Below are positions 1 to 6,636 of a stretch of DNA of 31,536 bases, one piece after another. Position numbers and translations under genes: made by a program. Source of the DNA: CAZRHH01 sp964599885 (GTDB taxonomy: Bacteria > Chloroflexota > Dehalococcoidia > DSTF01 > JACRBR01); the NCBI GenBank assembly GCA_964599885.1, contig CAZRHH010000030.1, positions 1 through 31,536 of the forward strand. Reading direction: 5' to 3'. Below the pieces are notes generated by a model. It had not been told where the DNA came from and made no database searches. It worked only from the letters and a program-made list of their open reading frames with translations. How positions within the stretch are numbered: position 1 is the stretch's first letter; the number at the start of each line of letters is the position of its first letter.

Positions 1-55
1 GGCCGGCCGCCCATCTCGCGGCTCCCCGCGTCAACCATCTCTTGAGATACGACAC

Positions 56-83
56 GTAGGGACGAACCTTTAGGTCCGTCCCG
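56..83 (+). repeat. REP-a hairpin, copy 1
   Basis: A GTAG head is followed by a palindrome. GGGACG (59-64) pairs with CGTCCC (77-82), then comes an A/C mismatch, then ACC pairs with GGT around a TTTA loop. The same element recurs at 1756, 20307 and 24157. Head plus imperfect palindrome is the REP layout recognised by RAYT transposases. Confidence 0.8.
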
Positions 84-137
84 GTCGGCGGGCACGGTCG
101 CCCATTCGTGCGCGGGCGCCGGAATTCTCGCCCTCTC

Positions 138-161
138 GTAGCGGCGGAGCTTCAGCTCCGC
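138..161 (+). repeat. REP-b hairpin, copy 1
   Basis: A GTAG head is followed, after CG, by the palindrome GCGGAGCT/AGCTCCGC (144-161). The stem is 7-8 bp with a tiny TTCA loop. Other copies of this family are at 20384, 24245, 24298, 24414 and 24529. Confidence 0.8.
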
Positions 162-180
162 TCGTTGTGCCGATGATCCC

Positions 181-244
181 GCATCCCGCATCCGCTTCCC
201 GAGTCTCTCCTCCTCCATCTGTGTCCATCGGTGTGCATCTGTGG
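181..244 (+). repeat. degenerate pyrimidine-rich tandem repeat
   Basis: Two phrase types abut. The first is CATCCCGCATCCGCTTCCCG-like with TCTCCTCC (about 181-218). The second is a run of (C/G)TGTGTCCATC-, GGTGTGCATC- and TGTGG-like units (215-244). The second phrase recurs almost word for word at 23004-23032. It lies just upstream of the VOC gene. Confidence 0.65.
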
Positions 245-278
245 TTCCTACCACTCTCACTTCCATGGATAATGAGCG

Positions 279-659
279 ATGCCCACGATCATCCGCCTCC
301 AGCACGCCGCGCTCACTGTCCCCGCCGAACGCCTCGAAGAGGCGCGCGTCTTCTACTCCGGCATCCTCGCCCTGCGCGAGGTCCCCCGCCCGCCCGAGAA
401 CGCCCATCGTCCCGGCATCTGGTACTCGTTCGGCGACACCGAACTCCACATCCAGGCACGGACAGATGCCCCAGCCGAGAACGGCGATCGTCACCCCGCA
501 CTCGTCGTGGACGACATCGACGCCTGGCGCGCCCGCTTCGGCGAACACAACGTCGACGTCATCGATCAGCCCACGCTCTACAACCGCCGCCGCTTCAACG
601 TCCGCGACCCCTTCGGCAACCTCCTCGAACTGATGACCGAAGGCGACGCGCCCCGGTGA
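279..659 (+). CDS. VOC-family (glyoxalase/bleomycin-resistance-like) protein
   Basis: A 126-residue single-module VOC protein, small and soluble, probably a metal-dependent dioxygenase, lyase or resistance-type fold. The family pattern is visible in order: an N-terminal LQHAALTVP strand, the helix EEARVFYSGILALREV, a strand GIWYSFGDTELHIQ, a second half with ALVVDDIDAW, and the C-terminal RRRFNVRDPFGNLLELM signature with the Glu that normally ligates the metal. The candidate first-half ligand is His8. The product and substrate cannot be read from the sequence. Its stop lies 2 nt before the start of the polyprenyl synthase, so the two are probably co-transcribed. The start at 279 keeps the whole first beta strand; no strong ribosome-binding site is visible. 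Confidence 0.88.
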   Translation: MPTIIRLQHAALTVPAERLEEARVFYSGILALREVPRPPENAHRPGIWYSFGDTELHIQARTDAPAENGDRHPALVVDDIDAWRARFGEHNVDVIDQPTLYNRRRFNVRDPFGNLLELMTEGDAPR

Positions 660-661
660 CA

Positions 662-1732
662 ATGCGACCACGCCCGATGCAAAACCCCGCCAACATCACC
701 GATCGCGTCAACACCATCCTCTCCCGCTACCGCGGCGACGTGATCGCTGGCATGCGCGCCGCCCTCGACCGCCCCGGAGTCGAACACCTCCGCTACATGC
801 GCTACCACCTCGGCTGGGAAGACGAGCGCGGCGCCGAAACCGACGCCGGCGCCGGCAAGATGCTGCGCCCTGCGTTCTGCCTCCTCGCCTGCGAGGCTGT
901 CGGCGGTGACGCCCGGCAGGCGCTTCCCGCTGCCGTCGCCATAGAACTGCTCCACAATTTCACGCTGGTCCACGACGACATCGAGGACAGCAGCGATCTC
1001 CGCCACGGCCGCCCGACGCTCTGGCGCGTCGCCGGTATCCCGCAAGCGATCAACGCCGGCGACGGGCTCTTCGTCATCGCGCAACGAACGCTGCTCGATG
1101 TGCGCGAAGCCGGCGTCTCCGCCGAGCGCACGCTCGACGCTGCGCGCATTCTCGACGAAGCGTGCGTGGCGCTTTGCGAGGGCCAGTACGCGGACATCGG
1201 CTTCGAGACCCGTGACCGGGTCACCCTCGCCGAATACGAAGCGATGATCCGCGGCAAGACGTCGGCGCTGCTGGGCGCCGCGGCGGCCATCGGCGCCATC
1301 GCCGGCGGCGCCGACGACGCTGCCGTCGCCGCGTTCCACCGATGCGGCGAGTTCCTTGGCCTCGCGTTCCAAATCCAGGACGACGTCCTCGGCATCTGGG
1401 GCGAATCAGCCGCCACCGGCAAGCCCATCGCTGACGATATCCGCTTCAGGAAAAAGTCGTTCCCCATCGTCTACGCGTTCGAGCACTTCAGCGACGCAGA
1501 CAGGACGCGCCTGGCCGACATCTACAGCCGCGATCCACTCCGCGACGGGGATGTCGCTGACGTACTCGAACTGTTCTCGCGTGCCGAGCCCGACGCTCGC
1601 AGCGCCGCCATCGTCACCGCCGAGCATCACGCGGACGCCGCCATCGCGGCGCTCGCACCGCTCGACCTCGACGCCGACCACCGCGCCGACCTCGAAGCCC
1701 TGGCGTCCTTCTTCGTCAGCCGCACCGCCTGA
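662..1732 (+). CDS. trans-polyprenyl diphosphate synthase (GGPP/FPP-synthase family)
   Basis: Condenses isopentenyl diphosphate with allylic diphosphates to make linear isoprenoid diphosphates for quinones, carotenoids or lipid carriers. In the 356-residue product I see GKMLRP (65-70), the first aspartate-rich motif DDIED (105-109) preceded by LVH, and the second motif QDDVLG (239-244) followed by GKPIADDIRFRKKSFPIV. The second region departs from the usual GKPxGxDLxxGKxTLP, with Asp-Asp-Ile and Arg-Lys-Lys instead. Phe100, five residues before DDIED, is the position that limits chain length in GGPP synthases, so a C20 product is my inference. ATG 662 overlaps a weak GGTGA; ATG 677 is a plausible alternative. 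It follows the VOC gene in an apparent two-gene operon, and a REP-a hairpin starts 23 nt after the stop. Confidence 0.93.
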   Translation: MRPRPMQNPANITDRVNTILSRYRGDVIAGMRAALDRPGVEHLRYMRYHLGWEDERGAETDAGAGKMLRPAFCLLACEAVGGDARQALPAAVAIELLHNFTLVHDDIEDSSDLRHGRPTLWRVAGIPQAINAGDGLFVIAQRTLLDVREAGVSAERTLDAARILDEACVALCEGQYADIGFETRDRVTLAEYEAMIRGKTSALLGAAAAIGAIAGGADDAAVAAFHRCGEFLGLAFQIQDDVLGIWGESAATGKPIADDIRFRKKSFPIVYAFEHFSDADRTRLADIYSRDPLRDGDVADVLELFSRAEPDARSAAIVTAEHHADAAIAALAPLDLDADHRADLEALASFFVSRTA

Positions 1733-1755
1733 CGATCGCGGTGCGACGAAGCGAC

Positions 1756-1782
1756 GTAGGACGAACCTTCAGATCCGTCCCG
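1756..1782 (+). repeat. REP-a hairpin, copy 2
   Basis: A GTAG head and the same stem as copy 1, but one G shorter at the foot and with TTCAGA in the loop region. It begins 23 nt after the polyprenyl synthase stop, where it would form a 3'-end hairpin on that transcript. Confidence 0.8.
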
Positions 1783-1839
1783 CTCGAACCACGCGCGATC
1801 GCACAGATCCGCGCGCGGCTCTCCCAATAGACTGAAAAA

Positions 1840-1871
1840 CCTCTGTGCCTCCGTGCCTCTGTCGTGAAAAC
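1840..1871 (+). repeat. degenerate (CTCTGTGC)-type tandem repeat upstream of pgk
   Basis: CCTCTGTGCC, TCCGTGCC and TCTGTCGTGAAAAC form three degenerate units about 10 nt long. The run ends 7 nt before the ATG of phosphoglycerate kinase, so it occupies the place of a 5' leader; no Shine-Dalgarno sequence is visible between them. Confidence 0.6.
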
Positions 1872-1878
1872 TAACCCC

Positions 1879-3066
1879 ATGAACAAGAAAACCCTCCGCG
1901 ACATCGACCTCACGGAAAAACGCGTCCTCGTCCGCGTCGACTTCAACGTGCCGCTCGACAAAGAAACCCACCGCATCCTCGACGACACCCGCATTCGCGC
2001 CGCCCTCCCGACGATCGAGTACCTCCGCAAGCACCGCGCGAAAACGATCCTCGTATCCCACCTCGGCCGCCCGGACGGCCAGATCGTCGAGTCCGTGCGT
2101 CTCGCGCCCGTCGCCGCGCGCCTCGCCGAACTGCTTGGGATCGACGTCCCCTGCGCCACGGACGTCACAGGCGCGTCGGCGCGAGCGACGGTCGATGCGA
2201 TGCAGCTCGGCGATGTCGTCATGCTCGAAAACGTCCGCTTCGAGCCCGGCGAAGAGAAGAACGATCCCGCGCTCGCCCGCCAACTCGCGTCTCTCGCGGA
2301 CGTGTACGTCAACGATGCGTTCGGCGGCGCCCACCGCGCCCACGCGTCGACCGCCGGCGTCGCCTCGTTCTTGCCCGCCGTCGCCGGCCTGCTGATGGAA
2401 AAAGAGATCGACTACCTCGGCCGTGTCGTCACCAACCCCGACCCGCCCGTCGCCGCGATCATCGGCGGTGCCAAGATCAGCTCGAAGATCGCTGTCCTCC
2501 AGCACCTGCTCTCGAAGGTCAACACGCTGCTCATCGGCGGCGGCATGGCCAGCACGTTCCTCAAAGCGCAGGGCATCGACATCGGCGCCTCGCTCGTCGA
2601 GGACGATCAGCTCGAAACGTCACGCAACATCATCGCCGAAGCGGTGCGTCGCGGCGTCACCCTCGGCCTCCCCGTCGACGCCGTCGCCGCCGCAAACTTC
2701 GCGGCCGACGCCGAGTCGCGAACGGTCGACGTACGCGACGTGCCATCCGGATGGATGATCCTCGACATCGGCCCCAGGACCGTCGCCGACTATCAAACGA
2801 AGCTTGCCGGCATGCGCACCGTCGTCTGGAACGGCCCGCTCGGCGTCGCCGAGTGGGAACCGTTCGCCCACGGCTCCAACGCCGTCGCCCGCTTCCTCGC
2901 CGATCTCGATGCCACCGTAGTCATCGGCGGCGGCGAAACAGTGGCGATGGTGACGGATCTCGGCATCGCCGATCGCTACGCCCACGTCTCTACCGGCGGT
3001 GGCGCGTCATTAGAGCTCCTCGAAGGCCGCGAACTCCCCGGTGTCGCGGCCCTCCTTGATCGCTAG
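1879..3066 (+). CDS. pgk: phosphoglycerate kinase
   Basis: Catalyses 1,3-bisphosphoglycerate + ADP to 3-phosphoglycerate + ATP in glycolysis and gluconeogenesis. The 395-residue length is normal for bacteria. The N-terminal substrate domain begins with KRVLVRVDFNVPL and has LVSHLGRP and NDAFGGAHRAHAS. The hinge and nucleotide domain follow with AAIIGGAKISSKI, LLIGGGMASTF, VWNGPLGVAEW, and the C-terminal GGGETVAMV and HVSTGGGASLELLEGRELPGV signatures. ATG 1879 gives the usual MNKKTLRDID start; a GTG at 1864 in the same frame would overlap the upstream repeat. The only other glycolytic gene in the window is the phosphofructokinase 20 kb away. Confidence 0.98.
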   Translation: MNKKTLRDIDLTEKRVLVRVDFNVPLDKETHRILDDTRIRAALPTIEYLRKHRAKTILVSHLGRPDGQIVESVRLAPVAARLAELLGIDVPCATDVTGASARATVDAMQLGDVVMLENVRFEPGEEKNDPALARQLASLADVYVNDAFGGAHRAHASTAGVASFLPAVAGLLMEKEIDYLGRVVTNPDPPVAAIIGGAKISSKIAVLQHLLSKVNTLLIGGGMASTFLKAQGIDIGASLVEDDQLETSRNIIAEAVRRGVTLGLPVDAVAAANFAADAESRTVDVRDVPSGWMILDIGPRTVADYQTKLAGMRTVVWNGPLGVAEWEPFAHGSNAVARFLADLDATVVIGGGETVAMVTDLGIADRYAHVSTGGGASLELLEGRELPGVAALLDR

Positions 3067-3087
3067 TGCGGCTCGTCGAAGGCCGCC

Positions 3088-3123
3088 CTTCCAGCGTCCA
3101 TCCTCCACTCTCCAGTCTCCGTG
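3088..3123 (+). repeat. degenerate CTTCCAG/CTCCA tandem repeat
   Basis: Successive CTTCCAGCGTC-, CATCCTC-, CACTCTC- and CAGTCTCC-like units lie in the pgk-rplY spacer. A closely related run is at 15323-15353. No function is apparent. Confidence 0.55.
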
Positions 3124-3137
3124 AAACGCGCTGAAGT

Positions 3138-3190
3138 TTGACCAGCCGAGTCCGCCTTGTTACCCTCACTGAGGCCTTCGGAGGCCTTCC
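3138..3190 (+). promoter_or_regulatory. sigma70-type promoter and leader of the bL25 gene
   Basis: TTGACC (3138-3143) and TACCCT (3161-3166) are 17 nt apart, and a TGT just before the -10 gives an extended -10. Transcription would start near 3173. The expected leader carries a tandem 10-mer, GAGGCCTTCG then GAGGCCTTCC (3171-3190), which contains self-complementary AGGCCT. Confidence 0.55.
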
Positions 3191-3212
3191 ACTTTTCCCA
3201 GGAGTTGACGTA

Positions 3213-3884
3213 ATGGCAAACAGCAAACTCGACGTAGTGCCGCGCACGGTACTCGGCAAGAAGGTCGCGGCCCTCAGGCGCTCAGGGTTCACGCCCGCAA
3301 ACGTCTATGGTCACAAGATCGAATCCACGGCCGTCCAGGCCGACACCGTCGCGTTGACGCACCTGCTACGCGGCTCGACGAAGAACGCCATCATCGACCT
3401 CAAGGTGGAAGGGGAGGAGCGCCCCCGCACAGTCGTCATGCGTGAAGTGCTCCGCCATGCCGTAACGGACAAACTGCTCCACATTGCCTTCTTCCAGGTC
3501 TCAATGACCGAAAAGATGCGCGCCGATGTCCGCGTCGTCCTCACCGGCACGTCGCCTGCCGTCTCCACGTTCGCCGGCGTGCTGCTGCAGACGCTCGAAA
3601 CCGTCGCCGTCGAGGCTCTGCCCGCCGACATCCCGACAGAGTTCACGATCGACGTCAGCGTGCTCACGGAACTCGAACAGTCGATCCACGTCCGCGATCT
3701 CGACGTCAACACCGAAACAGTCACGCTGCACACGGACGCCGACGTCGTCCTCGCACGCGTAGCCTCGCCGCGCGTGGCCGTCGTCGAAACACCGACCGAG
3801 GAGGAAGCCGCCGCCGCCGCGGCTGCACCGGCTGCCGGCGACGCGCCCGCCGCCCCGGAAGGCGGCGCCGCTCCCAGCGCGTAG
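3213..3884 (+). CDS. rplY: 50S ribosomal protein bL25, long (Ctc-type) form
   Basis: Binds 5S rRNA in the large ribosomal subunit. The 223-residue product has the L25 domain at the N-terminus (residues 1-90, including RTVLGKKVAALRRSGFTPANVYGH) and the TL5/Ctc C-terminal beta domain (about 95-185, with LPADIPTEFTIDVSVL and IHVRDL). It ends in an Ala/Pro/Glu-rich tail typical of long forms. ATG 3213 is chosen because AGGAG (3200-3204) sits 8 nt upstream and the product begins with the expected MANSKLDVVPRTVLG. It has its own promoter and ends at a strong bidirectional hairpin. Confidence 0.95.
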   Translation: MANSKLDVVPRTVLGKKVAALRRSGFTPANVYGHKIESTAVQADTVALTHLLRGSTKNAIIDLKVEGEERPRTVVMREVLRHAVTDKLLHIAFFQVSMTEKMRADVRVVLTGTSPAVSTFAGVLLQTLETVAVEALPADIPTEFTIDVSVLTELEQSIHVRDLDVNTETVTLHTDADVVLARVASPRVAVVETPTEEEAAAAAAAPAAGDAPAAPEGGAAPSA

Positions 3885-3913
3885 GCCAATCCGGTGCAGC
3901 AAGCGAACCACAA

Positions 3914-3936
3914 GAGGGCGCCAAACCGGCGCCCTC
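3914..3936. terminator. bidirectional terminator hairpin
   Basis: GAGGGCGCC (3914-3922) pairs perfectly with GGCGCCCTC (3928-3936) around a 5-nt loop, followed by a pyrimidine-rich run. It sits between the convergent bL25 and ferredoxin-like genes and could serve both. Confidence 0.8.
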
Positions 3937-3941
3937 TCTCT

Positions 3942-4346
3942 TCACCCTTCGTCTTCACCTTCATCGCCAAGCGGGTCCGTCGCGAACGCGTACTCCTCCA
4001 CCGGCGCACCGCCGATCAGATGCTCCTGGATGATCCGCTCGAGGACATCAGGGTTCGCTGAGTGGTACCACGTCCCCTCCGGATACACGAGCGCGATCGG
4101 CCCTTGCACGCACATCCGCAGGCAGTTTGCCTTCGTGCGATACACCACGCGCGGCCCGGCCGTCAGCCCGAGTTCCGCCAGCCGCCGCTTCAGGAACTCC
4201 CACGCGATGAGCGTCTGCTCGCGGGGCGCGCACTTCGGCTCCGTCTGGTCCGCGCACAAAAAGATATGCCGCTCGATGCGGCCCAATCCGTACTGCGTGA
4301 TGGCTATGAGCAGCTCGTCGGTCAGTTGGAAGTCGTTATCCGGCAC
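3942..4346 (-). CDS. thin [2Fe-2S] ferredoxin-like (thioredoxin-fold) protein
   Basis: A 134-residue small redox protein of the thioredoxin-fold [2Fe-2S] ferredoxin family, presumably an electron carrier in the cytoplasm. Four cysteines are placed as the family requires: Cys31 and Cys39 in HIFLCADQTEPKC, and Cys75 and Cys79 in NCLRMCVQGP, which is followed by the diagnostic IALVYPEGTWY strand. The C-terminus is acidic. No partner dehydrogenase or hydrogenase subunit is adjacent, so this is the stand-alone form. It lies 56 nt after the lipoprotein gene on the same strand and ends at the shared terminator. Confidence 0.9.
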   Translation of the reverse strand: MPDNDFQLTDELLIAITQYGLGRIERHIFLCADQTEPKCAPREQTLIAWEFLKRRLAELGLTAGPRVVYRTKANCLRMCVQGPIALVYPEGTWYHSANPDVLERIIQEHLIGGAPVEEYAFATDPLGDEGEDEG

Positions 4347-4402
4347 GCTTGCATCGTTGCAGTGGCAGCGTCACGACGCAAGCAGGCGAAAGTCAGCGAT
4401 CC

Positions 4403-5371
4403 CTACGAACGCTCGATCACTTCTTCGACGATCCGCTCGCGCACTGACTCCGAATTGTCGATCGTCGTGTGATTCACGGGTTCGAGGTCGCCACCCTCTT
4501 CGCCATCGCTCGGTCCCTCTTCGGCCGTGGCATCCCAGTTCTCGGCGTTGGGCGAATCGTACGGATCGCCGCGCAACCGTCCGTCGGTCGTCTCGTACAC
4601 ATTGAACACCGGCACGACATCCGGACGCGACTGTAGATCGCCGATATATAGCTGCTCCACCCGATCCACCGTGACGATCGCGATCAGCCGCTCGCCGTAC
4701 TCGTCCTCAAGTGCCGCACCCACGACGTCGGCCGTCACCGCGCCGTGACTATGCCCGACCAGCACGACGCGCAAGCACGCGAAGCGCTCGAGGTACACCC
4801 GAACGGCATGCGTCAGCCATTGTTCCATCCCGCCGTGTACGTTGACCGCGCCAACGATCGCCGGACCGGCGATCACGCCGATCGTCTGCACATCGTCGTC
4901 GTCGTACTCCTTCTGGAGCGCGTCGACGATGTCGCGTATTCCGGCGGCGTCATCCTTCTCGCGCAGATTGACCACGCCACCGCCGATGCCCACGAGCAGC
5001 ACCGCTTCGTCACTGTCGTCGCACGAAACGTCAGAAGGCTCGAAATACCCATGCGCCACGAGATACTCCGGCGCGCGCTTGGCGTCGCCGTCGCACGCGG
5101 CGTTGTCGCGGTTCGGGTCGAGCGGGATGTCGACGCCCTGAAGAAACGCCGTATCCTGTTCATCACGCTCATCATCCGCGTTGAAATCGGGGATCTCGTC
5201 CGACGGCTGCGAGTCCTCCGCGCTGATCCGGTTGTCATCGTTGTTATCGAGACACGAGAGCTGGCTGAACGTCGCGCGCGGCGCGTTCGAAAGGCCGCTC
5301 GTGTTGTCGCAAGCCAACGCCGCGAGCGCGGTTCCGATGAGCGCAATGCCGATGATGATCGATCTGTTCAT
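4403..5371 (-). CDS. lipoprotein with alpha/beta-hydrolase-like GHSHG motif
   Basis: A 322-residue exported lipoprotein. The start MNRSIIIGIALIGTALAALAC ends in a lipobox with Cys21 as the acylated residue. Residues 40-75 are Asp/Asn-rich (LDNNDDNRISAED, then DFNADDERDEQD) and resemble EF-hand or dockerin calcium loops. From about residue 122 an alpha/beta fold begins (AVLLVGIGGG), with the nucleophile elbow GHSHG at 206-210 (Ser208) after the strand CLRVVLV. A candidate acid and the histidine in NHTTID lie towards the C-terminus. I infer a surface-anchored esterase or lipase-like enzyme of unknown substrate; the family cannot be named more closely. It lies 69 nt downstream of rlmN. Confidence 0.75.
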   Translation of the reverse strand: MNRSIIIGIALIGTALAALACDNTSGLSNAPRATFSQLSCLDNNDDNRISAEDSQPSDEIPDFNADDERDEQDTAFLQGVDIPLDPNRDNAACDGDAKRAPEYLVAHGYFEPSDVSCDDSDEAVLLVGIGGGVVNLREKDDAAGIRDIVDALQKEYDDDDVQTIGVIAGPAIVGAVNVHGGMEQWLTHAVRVYLERFACLRVVLVGHSHGAVTADVVGAALEDEYGERLIAIVTVDRVEQLYIGDLQSRPDVVPVFNVYETTDGRLRGDPYDSPNAENWDATAEEGPSDGEEGGDLEPVNHTTIDNSESVRERIVEEVIERS

Positions 5372-5420
5372 ACAGGTACGTTATCGGCCGCGCCTCTGCC
5401 CGGAGCGGTACGAACGCACC

Positions 5421-5437
5421 ATTCCGCGTTGCGGAAT
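5421..5437. terminator. short hairpin between rlmN and the lipoprotein gene
   Basis: ATTCCGC (5421-5427) pairs with GCGGAAT (5431-5437) around GTT. It lies 3 nt beyond the rlmN stop. There is no T-run, so it may be a weak terminator or a processing or stability hairpin. Confidence 0.35.
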
Positions 5438-5440
5438 CAT

Positions 5441-6520
5441 CTATGTTGAGGCGTCCACTAACTCCAGCGGGGCCGTCTCGCCTCGAAGTTGCCCGCACGC
5501 GGCGCTGATTTCGACGCCCTTTTCGACGCGAACCGTGCACCGCACGTGGTGAGAAGCAAGCGTCTCCTGAAAGACGAGCGTCCGCTGTCGCGCGGGCCGC
5601 CGGATGCTGTCGTCCGCCGTCGGATTGACCGGAATCAGGTTCACGTGACACAGCATCCCCTTCAGCAACGCCCCGAGCGCGCGTGCCTGATCCGGCGCAT
5701 CGTTTACGCCTTCGATCAGGCAGTACTCGAACGTCACGCGCCGCCCCGTCTTCGCGATGTACTCCCGGCACGCGTCGATGATGTCTTCGAGCGGATAGCG
5801 GTGCGCCGTGTCGATCATGCTCTCGCGCAGCGCCTGATCCGGCGCGTGCAGCGAGACCGCCAGCCCCACCTGTAACGTCTCGTCCGCTAGCTTGCGGATC
5901 CCCTGCGTCAGCCCCACCGTCGAAATCGTGATGTGCCGCGCGCCGAGATTGATCCCTGCGTCGTCGGTCAGCGTTTCGATGGCGCGCCACACCTGCGCGT
6001 AGTTCGCCATCGGCTCGCCCATCCCCATGAAGACGATGTTCGTCAGCCGTTGCGCGCCCGCCTCGCGCTGCTCCCGTGCGAACCCGAGTACCTGCGCGAG
6101 AATCTCCCCCGCCGTCAGGTTGCGCTCGAAACCTGCCTGGCCGGTCGCGCAGAAGCCGCAACCCATGGCGCATCCCGCCTGGCTCGATACGCACACGGTC
6201 GCCCGCCCGCGGCTGTCGCTCCGCGGGTCGTACAGCATCAGCACCGACTCGATCAGCGTGCCATCAGCCAGCCGCAGCAGCCGCTTGCGCGTCAGCCCGT
6301 CCGCCGCCGCAAGCTCCCGCATAGGCTCCAGCGCCGGAATCGGCAACTCGGCCGCCAACTTCGTCCGCAGCCCCGCCGGCACGTTCGTCATCTCGTCGTA
6401 CGAGGTCGCCAGATGCCGGTACGCCCACTCCCACACCTGCCGCGCCCGATACTTCGGCGCGCCAAGCCCGGCGACGTACTCCTCAAGTTCCATCCGGCTC
6501 AGATCATAAAGAGATGCCAT
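5441..6520 (-). CDS. rlmN: 23S rRNA/tRNA (adenine C2) methyltransferase RlmN
   Basis: A radical-SAM enzyme that methylates C2 of A2503 in 23S rRNA and A37 in some tRNAs. The 359-residue product has the N-terminal accessory domain (LEEYVAGLGAPKYRARQVWEWAY) and the cluster motif CAMGCGFC (Cys-x3-Cys-x2-Cys). It also has GMGEPMANY, ITISTVGL, VSLHAPDQALR, and the C-terminal ISAACGQLRG whose Cys is the methyl-carrying catalytic residue. ATG 6520 gives the usual MASLYDLSR start; an upstream in-frame start would add about 37 basic residues with no family counterpart. It is divergent from the Asp-box protein gene. Confidence 0.97.
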   Translation of the reverse strand: MASLYDLSRMELEEYVAGLGAPKYRARQVWEWAYRHLATSYDEMTNVPAGLRTKLAAELPIPALEPMRELAAADGLTRKRLLRLADGTLIESVLMLYDPRSDSRGRATVCVSSQAGCAMGCGFCATGQAGFERNLTAGEILAQVLGFAREQREAGAQRLTNIVFMGMGEPMANYAQVWRAIETLTDDAGINLGARHITISTVGLTQGIRKLADETLQVGLAVSLHAPDQALRESMIDTAHRYPLEDIIDACREYIAKTGRRVTFEYCLIEGVNDAPDQARALGALLKGMLCHVNLIPVNPTADDSIRRPARQRTLVFQETLASHHVRCTVRVEKGVEISAACGQLRGETAPLELVDAST

Positions 6521-6636
6521 CAGCCCAAGTGTAGCGAACGCCCCGATGGTCACTCGCTCCAACCTCACCTCGCGCCTGCACCGCGTCCTTCTCAAGTGCA
6601 GCGTTAACCTTTTGCCCCTGACGACGTTCAATCTCT

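Larger units (their letters stand above)
1..278. other. intergenic stretch rich in repeats
   Basis: I see no convincing gene here. The stretch holds one REP-a hairpin (56-83), one REP-b hairpin (138-161), and pyrimidine-rich degenerate repeats (about 181-244) running up to the VOC gene. A long open frame that crosses this stretch and continues into the polyprenyl synthase is an artefact of GC-rich sequence. Confidence 0.6.

Noticed and set aside
167..661. N-terminal extension of the polyprenyl synthase frame by 165 residues
   Set aside because: It overlaps the VOC gene in another frame, runs through REP and tandem repeats, and encodes Arg/Pro-rich sequence without family similarity.
578..1467. 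Long minus-strand frames opposite the polyprenyl synthase
   Set aside because: They are shadows of GC-rich codon bias; their translations are low-complexity and the plus-strand gene is unmistakable.
1627..2505. 292-residue minus-strand frame opposite pgk
   Set aside because: It reads through the antisense of conserved pgk motifs and the REP-a element; no domain is recognisable.
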